A stretch of 64,000 nt of DNA from positions 558,001 to 622,000 of the forward strand of contig NZ_CP054698.1 in NCBI RefSeq assembly GCF_014023275.1, in the 5' to 3' direction. The notes under the pieces were generated by a model. That model did not search any database, had not been told where the DNA came from, and saw nothing but the letters and a program-made list of their open reading frames with translations. The stretch is from Nostoc edaphicum CCNP1411 (lineage in GTDB: Bacteria; Cyanobacteriota; Cyanobacteriia; Cyanobacteriales; Nostocaceae). Of this stretch, positions 8,484-21,286 are shown in pieces. Position numbers and translations under genes: made by a program. Numbering within the stretch: the stretch's first letter is position 1; each line of letters begins with the position of its first letter.

Positions 8484-11400
8484 TTAGCGTTTATACTCGG
8501 CTGCATGATGTTCGCATAGCCACAGGTAATGTCCCTCTGGAGTTAAGACTTTCTTTAATCCACCCCAGTGCTGCTGGGGATCTTTTTCTTCTAAGAGTTG
8601 ACGCAAAGCACGCAAAGCTGCACCATCAGTGCGTTCTGGATCTAAATCTTCACCTCTAGCAATTTTGTCTGCTAATTCTAAATCTTCAGATTCTTTGAGT
8701 TCAGGTAATTTTGCTGCTAGTTCTTTAAATAGTTCTAAATCGTTTTTAAATAGCGTTTCATATTCTTTGGGATCTACCACACCCAGCCAAGGGCCAATTA
8801 TCGGTGCAGCATATTTCAAAACTTTGAATAAGTTACCAATATAAGGTGCAGTTACTCTCAGCCATTTGGCAGGTTCATTTATTTCATATAAACCACCTTC
8901 TTGGGTGGGATGCCAACAGCCTGGTGCTTGGCAATAGAGTTGTAAATCTAATTTCTGTCCAGCTAGATTCTTTTGCCAAGCTTTAGCATCATGGGGACGC
9001 AACACAAAGATATTGGGACAGTGAGCATCTATGATTGCTTGTTCGCGACGGAATGCATTGGTAAATCCCCGTTGCGTCAGTTCTAGGAGATTTTTGAATT
9101 CATCGAGAATTACTGCTTGTCCGTCAACAACTGTTTTTTCTAACTGGTCAATGCGTTCTAGCACTGCATTTTGAGTATTCCAGTTTAAGCCATATAAGAG
9201 TTCTGGCACTGATACATCTTCCATAGCTTCTGGACATTCAATTGTGCCTTTCTTTTTTTCCCAGCGTTGCGATAGTTGTTTATAGTCAAATTCGTGGGTA
9301 CATGGTTGACCATTATGACCAAAACATGGAATTGTGCGTTGAATGTCTAATCCGGGAAACCTGGCGAGAGTGAGTTCCATGCCATCTCGAAGTAGGACAA
9401 AGAAATTTAGCGGGTTAGGGCCTCGCACTGTTAACTTAATATAGCGATCGCTTTTAACAGCTTCCACTAATGCTAAATGTTCCTGCTCATAAGCAAATAA
9501 AACACCGTTACGCCAATGAATGCCGGTTGTGAAGCGGTGTTGACGCGCAATAAACCAAGTAGGAATCCCCGCAGGAATGGTATTGAGTTGAAATTTCATC
9601 GAAATTTCATTACATTCCCCTGCTTGTTTAATTTGCTGCCATTTCTGTTCATAATTAGGCGCATCGAAGGGCAAACGTTCCACAACCAGGCTGAGATCCC
9701 GATTTTCGGGAATGCGATAGGAAAGGTCAAAACGCTCCATGAGGCGCAAAAAGTGATCCCGTATGGATGGCTCTAAATCGCGCCAAAGTTGAGCCATTTC
9801 TTGACGGGTGAAAATGCCAAAGCGGTTGATTACGTCTTCGCTTTCCAGCACTTTGCTGATATATTCAGTTACCCACTGGGGCTTGAGAATAACGGTATCG
9901 TTAAGTTCTTCGTTGTCTTGGAAGTAGAGAATTTCACCTAATTCATGCAGCCATCGCGCTAGTACTTCCTTGCTGATGTCAGCAACTTGGGACTCAGCCA
10001 TGATGTCCCACAATTGCTGTGGTGTGATTTGTTTTTTCGGCTGGGTGCGGATTGCATTGGCAGCGTTTAGCCACGTGGTAGGCCAGATTTCACCCATTAA
10101 AGGCAACTTAGCGGCTGATTCTGCGATTCCTTGCCGAAGTTTTTCAATGCCATTGCTGCTTTTAGAGCTAATTTTACAATGTTCGATAATCTGGGGGTAT
10201 TTGCGGCGTAACTCAGTTAGGGGAAGATCGGCATCTCGCTCATCGATGTGTGTGGCGACGAGTAAAATCGGAGATTCGGGGGCTAAGGCTTTGATAGTAT
10301 CTAGCCAGTAGTAGAGTTTACCTTGCTCAAATCCCAGTCGGGCATTCCAGGCGAGTAAAAATAGAGAGCGGTTGGTGAGGAAGAATTGATGGGTAGCGTG
10401 ATAGATTTCCTGTCCGCCAAAGTCCCAGGTGTTCAGCTGCATGGTGACAGCTTGCGTGGGATGGGTTAATTCCAGGGATTTAATTTCAATACCGTGGGTG
10501 GTGGATTCCTGGGTGTCGAACTCTTCACCGCGCAATGCTCTTAATAATGATGTTTTACCCACACCTCCTTCACCGACGACTAGCAGTTTAGAAATCCACT
10601 GCCGTTGACTGCCCTCTAACTTTTCTCGAAGATAGGTTAAAATTGCCTGCCTTCCCTGCTCGACAATTTCAGGCGGCGGCGAGCTTAATTGTGGATTGCT
10701 ATCGAGGTCTAGCCTTCTCAAGTTGGAGAGTTGGCAGATTTCTGGCGGCACGCTGCTGAGTTGATTTTCACGAAGGTATAGTTTTGTCAAGTTGGAGAGT
10801 TGGCAGATTTCTGGCGGTATACTGCTGAGTTGATTGTTATTGAGGTCTAGTCTTATCAAGTTGGAGAGTTGGCAGATTTCTAGCGGTATACTGCTGAGTT
10901 GATTGTCAGAGAGGTATAGTCTTGTCAAGTTGGAGAGTTGGCAGATTTCTAGCGGTATACTGCTGAGTTGATTGTTACAGAGGTTTAGCAATGTCAAGTT
11001 GGAGAGTTGGCAAATTCCTGGCGGCAGATTGCTGAGTTGATTGCTAGAGAGGTTTAGCTCTGTCAAGTTGGAGAGTTGGCAGATTTCTGACGGTAGACTG
11101 CTAAATTGATTGTTACCGAGGGATAGCGTTGTTAAGTTGGAGAGTTGGCAGATTTCTGGGGGTAAACTGCTGAGTTGAGTGTTGTAGAGGTATAGCTCTG
11201 TCAAGTTGGAGAGTTGGCAGATTTCTGGCGGTAGGCTACTAAGTTGATTGCTAGAGAGGTATAGTCCTGTCAAGTTGGAGAGTTGACTGATTTCTGACGG
11301 TAGACTGCTAAATTGATTGTTAACGAGGGATAGCGTTGTTAAGTTGGAGAGTTGACTAATTACTGGGGGTAAGCTACTGAATTGATTGTTACTGAGGGAT

Positions 11401-11738
11401 AGCGTTGTTAAGTTGGAGAGTTGGCTAATTTCTGGCGGTAGGCTACTAAGTTGATTGTTATCGAGGTATAGCGTTGTCAAGTTAGAGAGTTGACTGATTT
11501 CTGGCGGCAGACTACTAAGTTGATTGTTACTGAGGGATAGCGTTGTCAAGTTGGAGAGTTGGCTAATTTCTGGCGGCAGGCTACTAAGTTGATTGTCAAA
11601 GAGGTATAGCTCCGTCAAGCTGGAGAGTTGACTGATTTCTGGCGGCAGGCTACTGAGTTGATTGTCAGAGAGGTATAGCTTTGTTGCCTTTTCTTCGACA
11701 GCTTGTTCAATAATTTGCAACAGTTCTTCGTTTGTCAC
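8484..11738 (-). CDS. Roco protein: leucine-rich repeats, Roc GTPase, COR
   Basis: About 1084 residues. Fourteen near-identical 23-residue LRRs and a capping repeat fill about residues 15-365 (consensus LxLSxNQLSSLPPEIxQLSNL). The Roc GTPase begins near 383, with P-loop GEGGVGKTS, switch-type DFGGQE and THID in place of NKxD. A COR domain follows to about 800, then a C-terminal region with a His/Cys-bearing end. Roco proteins are GTPases regulated by dimerisation. The start is GTG at 11738, with a GAGG about 7 bases upstream; a TTG two codons earlier is less likely. The repeats are 69 bp long at the DNA level and very similar, a sign of recent expansion. Confidence 0.9.
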   Translation of the reverse strand: MTNEELLQIIEQAVEEKATKLYLSDNQLSSLPPEISQLSSLTELYLFDNQLSSLPPEISQLSNLTTLSLSNNQLSSLPPEISQLSNLTTLYLDNNQLSSLPPEISQLSNLTTLSLSNNQFSSLPPVISQLSNLTTLSLVNNQFSSLPSEISQLSNLTGLYLSSNQLSSLPPEICQLSNLTELYLYNTQLSSLPPEICQLSNLTTLSLGNNQFSSLPSEICQLSNLTELNLSSNQLSNLPPGICQLSNLTLLNLCNNQLSSIPLEICQLSNLTRLYLSDNQLSSIPLEICQLSNLIRLDLNNNQLSSIPPEICQLSNLTKLYLRENQLSSVPPEICQLSNLRRLDLDSNPQLSSPPPEIVEQGRQAILTYLREKLEGSQRQWISKLLVVGEGGVGKTSLLRALRGEEFDTQESTTHGIEIKSLELTHPTQAVTMQLNTWDFGGQEIYHATHQFFLTNRSLFLLAWNARLGFEQGKLYYWLDTIKALAPESPILLVATHIDERDADLPLTELRRKYPQIIEHCKISSKSSNGIEKLRQGIAESAAKLPLMGEIWPTTWLNAANAIRTQPKKQITPQQLWDIMAESQVADISKEVLARWLHELGEILYFQDNEELNDTVILKPQWVTEYISKVLESEDVINRFGIFTRQEMAQLWRDLEPSIRDHFLRLMERFDLSYRIPENRDLSLVVERLPFDAPNYEQKWQQIKQAGECNEISMKFQLNTIPAGIPTWFIARQHRFTTGIHWRNGVLFAYEQEHLALVEAVKSDRYIKLTVRGPNPLNFFVLLRDGMELTLARFPGLDIQRTIPCFGHNGQPCTHEFDYKQLSQRWEKKKGTIECPEAMEDVSVPELLYGLNWNTQNAVLERIDQLEKTVVDGQAVILDEFKNLLELTQRGFTNAFRREQAIIDAHCPNIFVLRPHDAKAWQKNLAGQKLDLQLYCQAPGCWHPTQEGGLYEINEPAKWLRVTAPYIGNLFKVLKYAAPIIGPWLGVVDPKEYETLFKNDLELFKELAAKLPELKESEDLELADKIARGEDLDPERTDGAALRALRQLLEEKDPQQHWGGLKKVLTPEGHYLWLCEHHAAEYKR

Positions 11739-11909
11739 CTGCAAACCTCACCAACTTTGTAGCAATATTTACTAAAGCAGTATATCGCAACTAAGCATTA
11801 GAGACTGGATTATTGTGTTCATGTGCGTAGAAACAGCTGTAATGTTTAAATTAGCAGGGTGCGTAGGCGTAGCCCGTCATAGACATCGTTACCCTCGAAA
11901 TAACATTCA

Positions 11910-12119
11910 CTCATTAATGGAGTTCTGAGCCTCATTAACGGAGCTAAAAGACTCATTAATGGAGTTCAAAGACTCATTAACGGAGTTCAAAGACTCATTA
12001 ACGGAGTTCAAAGACTCATTAACGGAGTTCAAAGACTCATTAACGGAGTTCAAAGACTCATTAATGGAGCTAAAAGGCTCATTAATGCAGCTAAAAGACT
12101 CATTCACGAGTATCAAAGG
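11910..12119. repeat. 21-bp minisatellite, ten units
   Basis: Ten tandem units of CTCATTAACGGAGTTCAAAGA, each exactly 21 bp with few changes; units 4-7 are nearly identical. Because the unit is a multiple of three, both strands stay open and encode heptads (EFKDSLT on plus, NSVNESL on minus), but neither frame looks like a complete gene. Confidence 0.9.
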
Positions 12120-12696
12120 TGCGTTACGCTTTCGCGCTAACACACCCTACGACTACGATCGCTTTATAATTGCAATGTTACGCCTAGGCACTACCAACAC
12201 TACAGACGATCGTCTTATGGCATACATTGAATATTGTTAATCCTACTGTTGAATCTCAGGCTTATCAGGATTGGGTAAGCCTTGAAAATGATATTTACGA
12301 CAAAGTATTTGCTGATGAACTTACAGCGCGGTGATGGCGATGAGCCAGTGCAGGTATTACAGTTGTCAAGACAAAAAACGCATTCAGCCCACGGACGATG
12401 AGCTTCTTGTTTGTGTAGCTGTAAATGACCTTCACCAAAGCGCTTTTACCTAACTTCAGAATAAAAGCTGCCAAAAATATCACAATTTGGGAAAATAATA
12501 AAGTAGGTCGAATATAGCGTTTATCACTGGCGTGCAGTACAGTTTTGACCTCTCTCCAAACCTCTCTCCTACAAGGAGAGAGGCTTTGAATATTACTCCC
12601 CTTCCCTTGTAGGGAAGGGGTTGGGGGTTAGGTCTGTATTGGACTCAACTGCAAGCAGCTATATTATACGACTGACCCAAATTATTCTAGGAAAAT
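12120..12696. repeat. Intergenic region with gene debris and hairpin repeats
   Basis: A GTGCGTTACGC...GCTAACACACC hairpin repeat lies at about 12119-12146. From about 12220 to 12330 an open stretch reads NPTVESQAYQDWVSLENDIYDKVFADELTAR before a stop; it looks like the remains of a small protein whose family I cannot name. Bases 12549-12634 hold two hairpins of the CCTCTC...GAGAGG and CCCCTTCCC...GGGAAGGGG type common in Nostoc spacers. No riboswitch is recognised before metH. Confidence 0.45.
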
Positions 12697-15600
12697 ATGA
12701 CTCATCCTTTCCTTGAACGCCTGCGTAGTCCAGATAGCCCAGTCCTCGTTTTCGATGGGGCGATGGGAACCAACTTACAAACCCAAAACCTGACTGCTGA
12801 AGACTTCGGCGGCCCACAGTATGAAGGTTGTAACGAATACTTAGTCCACACGAAACCTGAAGCTGTCGCTAAGGTTCACCGCGACTTTCTCGCCGCTGGT
12901 GCAGATGTCATTGAAACTGATACCTTTGGCAGTACCTCCCTGGTGCTGGCAGAATATGACTTAGCAGACCAAGCTTATTACCTCAGCAAGACAGCCGCAG
13001 AATTAGCGAAGCGTATCGCGGCGGAATTTTCCACGCCAGAAAAACCCAGGTTTGTGGCAGGTTCCATCGGCCCCACAACGAAACTCCCCACCTTGGGACA
13101 TATTGACTTTGATACCATGAAAGCTACTTTTGCTGAACAAGCAGAGGCGCTGTGGGATGGTGGTGTCGATTTATTTTTGGTGGAAACTTGCCAAGATGTG
13201 CTGCAAATTAAAGCGGCGCTAAATGCTATTGAAGAGGTATTTGCTAAGAAAGGCGATCGCAGACCGTTGATGGTTTCTGTGACAATGGAAAGCATGGGCA
13301 CAATGTTGGTAGGTTCAGAAATCAGTGCTGTGCTGACAATTCTGGAACCTTACCCAATTGACATTCTCGGTCTAAACTGCGCCACAGGCCCAGACTTGAT
13401 GAAACCACATATCAAGTATCTGGCAGAACATTCGCCTTTCATCGTTTCCTGTATTCCTAACGCAGGTTTACCTGAGAACGTCGGCGGTCAAGCGCACTAC
13501 CGGCTGACACCGTTGGAATTACGGATGTCATTGATGCATTTTGTTGAAGATTTGGGTGTCCAAGTGATCGGGGGTTGCTGTGGGACGCGTCCAGAACACA
13601 TTCAACAATTGGCAGAACTTGCTAAAGACCTGAAGCCAAAAGTTAGGCAACCTAGCTTAGAACCAGCAGCAGCATCAATTTACACCACTCAGCCATACGA
13701 CCAAGATAATTCCTTCTTGATTGTTGGCGAACGTCTCAACGCCAGTGGTTCCAAGAAGTGCCGCGATTTGCTAAATGCGGAAGATTGGGATGGACTCGTT
13801 TCAATGGCGAGGGCGCAAGTAAAAGAAGGCGCACATATCCTCGATGTCAACGTCGATTATGTGGGACGTGACGGCGTGCGCGATATGCACGAATTAGTTT
13901 CGCGCATTGTTAATAATGTCACACTGCCTTTAATGCTTGACTCCACCGAATGGGAAAAGATGGAGGCGGGTTTAAAGGTTGCCGGTGGTAAGTGTTTGCT
14001 AAATTCCACCAACTACGAAGATGGGGAACCGCGCTTTTTGAAAGTGCTGGAGTTAGCGAAGAAATACGGTGCTGGTGTAATCATTGGTACTATCGATGAA
14101 GATGGGATGGCGCGGACAGCAGACAAAAAGTTTGCGATCGCTCAACGCGCATACCGTCAAGCTGTAGAATACGGCATACCACCCACAGAAATATTCTTTG
14201 ATACCCTAGCGTTACCCATTTCCACCGGGATTGAAGAAGACCGAGAAAACGGTAAAGCCACAATTGAATCTATCCGGCGGATTCGTGAAGGATTGCCTGG
14301 ATGTCATGTGATTTTGGGTGTTTCCAATATTTCCTTTGGTTTAAATCCAGCCTCGCGGATGGTGCTGAACTCAGTATTTCTGCACGAAGCGACAACGGCG
14401 GGAATGGATGCAGCTATTGTCAGCGCTAATAAAATTTTACCGCTCTCGAAGATTGACGAACGTCATCAAGAAATTTGTCGCCAGTTGATTTATGACGAAC
14501 GTAAATTTGAGGGTAACGTCTGCGTTTACGATCCCTTGGGAGAGCTTACCACAGCGTTTGCCGGGGTAACAACTAAACGCGATCGCTCTTTAGATGAAAG
14601 TCTCCCCATCCCCGAACGCCTCACACGCCACATCATCGACGGCGAACGCATTGGCTTAGAAGAACATCTGAAAAAAGCCTTAGAAGAACATCCCCCCTTA
14701 GAGATTATCAACACCTTCCTGCTAGATGGGATGAAAGTTGTCGGGGAATTATTCGGTTCTGGACAAATGCAGTTACCTTTCGTTCTGCAATCTGCGGAAA
14801 CCATGAAAGCGGCGGTGGCATTTCTAGAACCGTTCATGGAAAAATCAGAATCAGGCAACAATGCCAAGGGAACCTTTATCATTGCCACAGTGAAAGGCGA
14901 TGTCCACGACATTGGTAAAAACTTGGTGGATATCATCTTATCCAACAACGGCTACAAGGTGATTAACCTGGGAATTAAACAGCCAGTAGAAAACATCATC
15001 AACGCTTACGAACAGTACAAACCTGATTGTATTGCCATGAGTGGTTTGCTGGTGAAATCCACCGCCTTCATGAAAGAGAACTTGGAAGTATTTAACGAAA
15101 AGGGAATTAGTGTCCCTGTAATTTTAGGTGGTGCGGCGCTGACTCCCAAATTTGTGTATGAAGATTGCCAAAATACCTATAAAGGTAAAGTTGTTTATGG
15201 CAAAGATGCCTTTTCTGACTTGCACTTCATGGATAAATTAATGCCAGCAAAGGCAACCAATAACTGGGAAGATTTGCAAGGATTTTTGAACGAAATCGAA
15301 ACGGCTGAAGTTTCGACAAATGGTAACAAAGAACCAAAAGCTACAACTGCTGAAGAAACATCTTCTGAACCAAAAGTAGTAGATACAAGACGTTCTGATG
15401 CTGTAGCGATAGATATTGAACGTCCAACACCGCCTTTTTGGGGAACACAGTTATTGCAGCCTAGTGATATTCCCATTGAGGAAATATTCTGGCATTTAGA
15501 TTTACAAGCTTTAATTGCTGGACAGTGGCAATTCCGTAAACCAAAAGAGCAATCTAAGGAAGAATATCAGGCTTTCTTAGCTGAGAAAGTCTACCCAGTG

Positions 15601-16224
15601 TTAGAAACTTGGAAACAGCGGATTATTGAAGAGAATCTGTTGCATCCCCAGGTGATTTATGGGTATTTCCCTTGTCAATCTGAGGGGAATTCTCTACATA
15701 TATATGACTCAGAAAGTCAATCACAACAGGTTACAACTTTCGAGTTTCCTAGACAGAAGTCGTTAAGGCGGTTGTGTATAGCAGATTTCTTTGCACCGAA
15801 GGAATCAGGAATTATTGATGTCTTCCCAATGCAAGCGGTGACTGTAGGGGAGATTGCAACCGAGTTCGCCCAAAAGCTGTTTGCCGCCAATCAATACACA
15901 GATTACCTGTATTTTCACGGTATGGCGGTGCAGGTGGCGGAGGCTGTGGCGGAGTGGACACACGCCAGAATTCGCCGTGAGTTAGGCTTTACTGCTGAAG
16001 AACCCGACAACATTCGGGATATGTTAGCACAACGCTATCGTGGCTCACGGTATAGTTTTGGTTATCCTGCTTGCCCAAATATCCAAGACCAGTACAAGCA
16101 ACTGGAGTTATTGCAGACTGACAGGATTAACTTGTATATGGATGAAAGCGAACAACTTTATCCAGAACAGTCTACCACTGCGATTATTACCTATCACCCA
16201 ATAGCAAAATACTTTAGCGCGTAG
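12697..16224 (+). CDS. metH: Cobalamin-dependent methionine synthase
   Basis: A 1175-residue full-length MetH, which transfers the methyl group of 5-methyl-tetrahydrofolate to homocysteine through cob(I)alamin. The homocysteine domain occupies about 1-325, with zinc ligands Cys228 and Cys294-Cys295 (GGCCGT). The pterin domain follows at about 340-620, the cap and B12 domain at about 640-880 with DVHDIGK (His737, the lower cobalt ligand), and the reactivation domain at about 925-1175 with [15 protein letters not shown]. An acidic Thr/Glu-rich linker lies near 870-915. All modules are present and intact. It appears to be a single-gene unit. Confidence 0.97.
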   Translation: MTHPFLERLRSPDSPVLVFDGAMGTNLQTQNLTAEDFGGPQYEGCNEYLVHTKPEAVAKVHRDFLAAGADVIETDTFGSTSLVLAEYDLADQAYYLSKTAAELAKRIAAEFSTPEKPRFVAGSIGPTTKLPTLGHIDFDTMKATFAEQAEALWDGGVDLFLVETCQDVLQIKAALNAIEEVFAKKGDRRPLMVSVTMESMGTMLVGSEISAVLTILEPYPIDILGLNCATGPDLMKPHIKYLAEHSPFIVSCIPNAGLPENVGGQAHYRLTPLELRMSLMHFVEDLGVQVIGGCCGTRPEHIQQLAELAKDLKPKVRQPSLEPAAASIYTTQPYDQDNSFLIVGERLNASGSKKCRDLLNAEDWDGLVSMARAQVKEGAHILDVNVDYVGRDGVRDMHELVSRIVNNVTLPLMLDSTEWEKMEAGLKVAGGKCLLNSTNYEDGEPRFLKVLELAKKYGAGVIIGTIDEDGMARTADKKFAIAQRAYRQAVEYGIPPTEIFFDTLALPISTGIEEDRENGKATIESIRRIREGLPGCHVILGVSNISFGLNPASRMVLNSVFLHEATTAGMDAAIVSANKILPLSKIDERHQEICRQLIYDERKFEGNVCVYDPLGELTTAFAGVTTKRDRSLDESLPIPERLTRHIIDGERIGLEEHLKKALEEHPPLEIINTFLLDGMKVVGELFGSGQMQLPFVLQSAETMKAAVAFLEPFMEKSESGNNAKGTFIIATVKGDVHDIGKNLVDIILSNNGYKVINLGIKQPVENIINAYEQYKPDCIAMSGLLVKSTAFMKENLEVFNEKGISVPVILGGAALTPKFVYEDCQNTYKGKVVYGKDAFSDLHFMDKLMPAKATNNWEDLQGFLNEIETAEVSTNGNKEPKATTAEETSSEPKVVDTRRSDAVAIDIERPTPPFWGTQLLQPSDIPIEEIFWHLDLQALIAGQWQFRKPKEQSKEEYQAFLAEKVYPVLETWKQRIIEENLLHPQVIYGYFPCQSEGNSLHIYDSESQSQQVTTFEFPRQKSLRRLCIADFFAPKESGIIDVFPMQAVTVGEIATEFAQKLFAANQYTDYLYFHGMAVQVAEAVAEWTHARIRRELGFTAEEPDNIRDMLAQRYRGSRYSFGYPACPNIQDQYKQLELLQTDRINLYMDESEQLYPEQSTTAIITYHPIAKYFSA

Positions 16225-16275
16225 AATCCTACCCATTAATCCAATAAACTTGGGGCTAGTGATATTTTGCCCTTA

Positions 16276-16318
16276 AAGATCCCCCCAACCCCCATTAAAA
16301 AGGGGTTGGGGGGATCTT
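16276..16318 (+). terminator. Strong hairpin after metH
   Basis: A near-perfect inverted repeat, AAGATCCCCCCAACCCC...GGGGTTGGGGGGATCTT, 51 bases after the metH stop. It has no long T-run. It may work as a bidirectional terminator, but it is also a common Nostoc spacer hairpin. Confidence 0.45.
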
Positions 16319-16537
16319 CACCAATTTACGAGTATTGGCATAAAGCAAATCTAGATTTTTGGCGGATGGTAAAAAAACTGAGCCAATAAAATTGCCTAAA
16401 AAGCTTTCCTGCTCTTGTGTTGGGCTATTTCGGCAAAAGCTAGGCTACCTCTTTTTTGGTGAAAGTATTAGCAGAAGGAATCACACCACCTATTATCGGC
16501 TCAATGCGATCGCAACTTCCCAGAAAAGCTCTACAAT

Positions 16538-18762
<2,225 letters not shown>

Positions 18763-18800
18763 TAGATAAGGGCAAAAATTTATTAGTAGCAATTACTAAT

Positions 18801-18951
18801 GATATCAAATTCGGTTGATTACTTATAATAAAATCTATCAATTTAATTTGGGTTTTACTGCCATTCAAACCAACATGAGTAAGGATAAAATGTCGGTTTT
18901 TTCATCAATCCAACCTACAGATTTTATAAGTGTTTAACCGAACCTGATACG
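18801..18951. mobile_element. MITE-like element, about 151 bp
   Basis: The ends form an imperfect inverted repeat of about 35 bp: GATATCAAATTCGGTTGATT at the left against the complement of ...TTTAACCGAACCTGATACG at the right, both followed inward by TTATAA...AAAATCT. It has no ORF. The CGGTTAA end motif links it to the elements at 5658-5745 and 33754-33851. It lies between hemB and the COG0523 gene. Confidence 0.6.
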
Positions 18952-18991
18952 AATCCTAAAAAATGGAAATTTACGGAAGTTCGAATTGATT

Positions 18992-20017
18992 ATGACTCAA
19001 CTAACAGTACCAACTTCAAACCCAACTCTTGAAATTCCTAAAAAAGGAATGCCTGTTACTATTATCACCGGATTTTTAGGTAGTGGTAAAACTACACTGC
19101 TAAATCAAATTCTCAAGAATAAACAAGATTTAAAAGTTGCCGTACTCGTGAATGAGTTTGGTGATATTAACATAGACAGCCAATTGCTAATTTCTGTTGA
19201 CCAAGATATGGTCGAACTAACTAATGGCTGTATTTGTTGTACTATCAATGATAATTTAGTTGATGCAGTTTATCGAGTTTTAGAACGAGAAGACCGGATT
19301 GATTATTTAGTTATTGAAACGACTGGTGTCGCTGACCCACTACCAATTATCTTAACTTTTTTAGGTACAGAATTAAGGGATTTAACAAACCTTGACTCCA
19401 TTCTCACTGTGGTAGATGCTGAGGCTTTTAATCAAGAACATTTCCATAGTGAAGCTGCTTTAAAACAGATTACATACGGAGATATTATTCTTTTGAATAA
19501 AACAGACCTTGTGACTTCAGAAAAAATAGAAGACGTAGAAAATTTTATCCATGATGTGAAAAATGGTGCAAAAATCCTGCACACCAAACATGGGGAGGTA
19601 GCGTTACCATTAATTTTAGATGTGGGTTTAACTCCAGTAAATGAGTATACTGCCAATGATTACCAAGATACTCATGAGCATGAACACCATCATCATGAAC
19701 ACCATCATCATGGACATCACTCGCATCATTTAGAAAATGATGGATTTATTTCGATTTCTTTCCAAAATGATAGACCATTTGATGTCCATAAGTTTGAGAA
19801 CTTTCTCACCGAAAAGATGCCACAGGATGTATTTCGAGCTAAGGGCATTTTATGGTTTAGTGATAGTGACTTGCGCCATATTTTTCAACTGAGTGGCCCT
19901 CGCTATAGCTTGCATGCTGATGAATGGCAGACTCCACCTAAAAATCAAGCTGTTTTTATTGGTAGAAAGTTGGATATTAGCGAAATTTACTCACAACTTA
20001 ATGAATGTTTGGCATAA
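18992..20017 (+). CDS. COG0523 (CobW/ZNG1-like) GTP-binding metallochaperone
   Basis: A 341-residue GTPase of the COG0523 family, which delivers metals, often zinc under limitation. The P-loop TGFLGSGKTTLLN lies at about 27-38, the metal-binding CxCC (NGCICC) at about 78-83, the base-recognition motif LLNKTDL near 168, and a His-rich loop (HEHEHHHHEHHHHGHHSHH) near 228-247. The C-terminal CobW_C domain follows. The ATG at 18992 is preferred to a TTG at 18986; GGAAG lies upstream. Its position behind hemB, which has a Zur/Fur-like box, suggests a zinc-starvation module, now split by an IS and a MITE. Confidence 0.88.
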   Translation: MTQLTVPTSNPTLEIPKKGMPVTIITGFLGSGKTTLLNQILKNKQDLKVAVLVNEFGDINIDSQLLISVDQDMVELTNGCICCTINDNLVDAVYRVLEREDRIDYLVIETTGVADPLPIILTFLGTELRDLTNLDSILTVVDAEAFNQEHFHSEAALKQITYGDIILLNKTDLVTSEKIEDVENFIHDVKNGAKILHTKHGEVALPLILDVGLTPVNEYTANDYQDTHEHEHHHHEHHHHGHHSHHLENDGFISISFQNDRPFDVHKFENFLTEKMPQDVFRAKGILWFSDSDLRHIFQLSGPRYSLHADEWQTPPKNQAVFIGRKLDISEIYSQLNECLA

Positions 20018-20202
20018 TTAATAAGTGTTAATTAAGCATTACACTTGGTTAGTGGTCGTTAGTGATTATTCTCAAAATTGACTTATGACTCTTGACTATT
20101 AACTCAAGGTGTTATGTTGTTATACAGAATCATTAAACCTATCCACCCGCTGCGGGATCTTATGCAGAAGCGTTCTGAATAAGAATTGTTAAGCCCAGCT
20201 GC

Positions 20203-20601
20203 ATGTCCTTCACCACACCTCTTATGCCAGATAAATCTGCACCAGAAATTGAACTGATACGCGCGGCTTACGCTGCCTTCAACGCGCGAGATATTGACGC
20301 CGCCCTCGCCACAACGACTCCTGATGTGGCTTGGCCGAAAGCGTTTGAAGGCGGTTATGTTCATGGACATCAAGCAGTTCGCGCTTACTGGACGAGGCAA
20401 TGGTTCGGCATCAATCCGCACGTTGAGCCGATTTCCTTTCACCGGGAGGATTCCGGGCGAATTTTAGTTGATGTGCATCAGGTCGTGCGCGACTTAGCTG
20501 GAACAGTTCTTTCCGATCAGCACGTTGGTCATCGTTATACCATTGAGCATGGCTTGATTCAAACTATGGAAATCTGTCCACCTCCATTGTCCGGCCACTG
20601 A
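20203..20601 (+). CDS. NTF2/SnoaL-like protein, possible gene cassette
   Basis: A 132-residue protein with the NTF2-like pattern IRAAYAAFNARDIDAALATTTPDV near residues 19-42 and HGHQAVRAYWTRQW near 60-73. The fold serves as small enzymes or binding proteins; no specific activity can be read. The coding region is visibly GC-richer than its AT-rich neighbours. GTTAAGC lies 14 bases upstream of the start and GCCTAACAAAGCGCTGCAAC follows the stop, both resembling integron core sites (GTTRRRY and RYYYAAC). This suggests acquisition from elsewhere. An alternative ATG lies at 20224. Confidence 0.7.
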   Translation: MSFTTPLMPDKSAPEIELIRAAYAAFNARDIDAALATTTPDVAWPKAFEGGYVHGHQAVRAYWTRQWFGINPHVEPISFHREDSGRILVDVHQVVRDLAGTVLSDQHVGHRYTIEHGLIQTMEICPPPLSGH

Positions 20602-20689
20602 GCCTAACAAAGCGCTGCAACAAACGGCGGGGTAGTATCTGCAAAGAGGTTGCTTTTCCTCCCGCCATCGCTGTTTTTACTGGCAGAAT

Positions 20690-21190
20690 AGACATCTCCA
20701 GGTTGTAAACGTTTGGCGGAAATTTTGGAATATTTATCTCATGATAGTGTCAATCGTTTCCTTTTAAGGGAAAGGTATGAACCCAAGGATTTATTTAATG
20801 AAGTAAAGCCGTACATCAATTTAACAGGCGGTACTGTCAGTGGAGACGATACAGTTATTGACAAGCCTTATAGTGACCCGCATTTAACAGAGTTGATTGG
20901 TTATTTTTGCTAGGAAAGCATCATCGTATAGTTAAATGAATTCAATTAATTACTTTGTATTACACCGACCTATTAGGTAAATCTGTGCCCATAAATTATC
21001 GAATATATAACAAACAAGAAGGGAAAACAAAAAATGATTATTTAAGAGAAATGATTGCTGAAGTTTTGGCTTGGGGATTACAGCCGAAGACGGTGACTAC
21101 AGATGCTTGGTATTCCAGTCGCGAAAATCTAAGATTCTTTAGAAACAAGGGATTAGGACTTTTCATGGGCATAGCAAATAATCATTCTTC
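20690..21190 (+). pseudogene. IS701-like transposase remnant
   Basis: Fragments in two frames match the pattern of IS4/IS701-group transposases: LAEILEYLSHDSVNRFLLRE, then INLTGGTVSGDDTVIDKPYSD, then GKHHRIVK followed by TGA, and YYTDLLGKSVPINYRIYNKQEGKTKNDY with VTTDAWYSSRENLRFFRN. The N-terminus and the C-terminal half are missing, and there is a frameshift near 20905 and a stop near 20935. It is non-functional. It separates the NTF2-like gene from the methyltransferase. Confidence 0.75.
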
Positions 21191-21286
21191 ATTAGTTAGG
21201 TGCTGTTACTTTCACGATTGTTTTGGGAATCCTGTAGTTGTATACCCACCACATTTATCAATCCATCAGATTAGGTAGGCTTATTT

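Noticed and set aside
11910..12119. Possible CRISPR array
   Set aside because: Units are contiguous, with no unique spacers, and no cas gene is present in the window. The same holds for 48192-48479 and 44208-44348.
11907..12240. Frames of about 78 and 93 residues over the 21-bp repeats
   Set aside because: Same reason: heptad translations on both strands from a 21-bp unit and no conserved flanks.
12295..12483. Minus-strand frame of 62 residues
   Set aside because: Short and isolated in a repeat-rich spacer, with no ribosome binding site or recognised domain.
12490..12696. Cobalamin riboswitch before metH
   Set aside because: I looked for the B12-box and the usual long leader; the spacer holds only common hairpin repeats.
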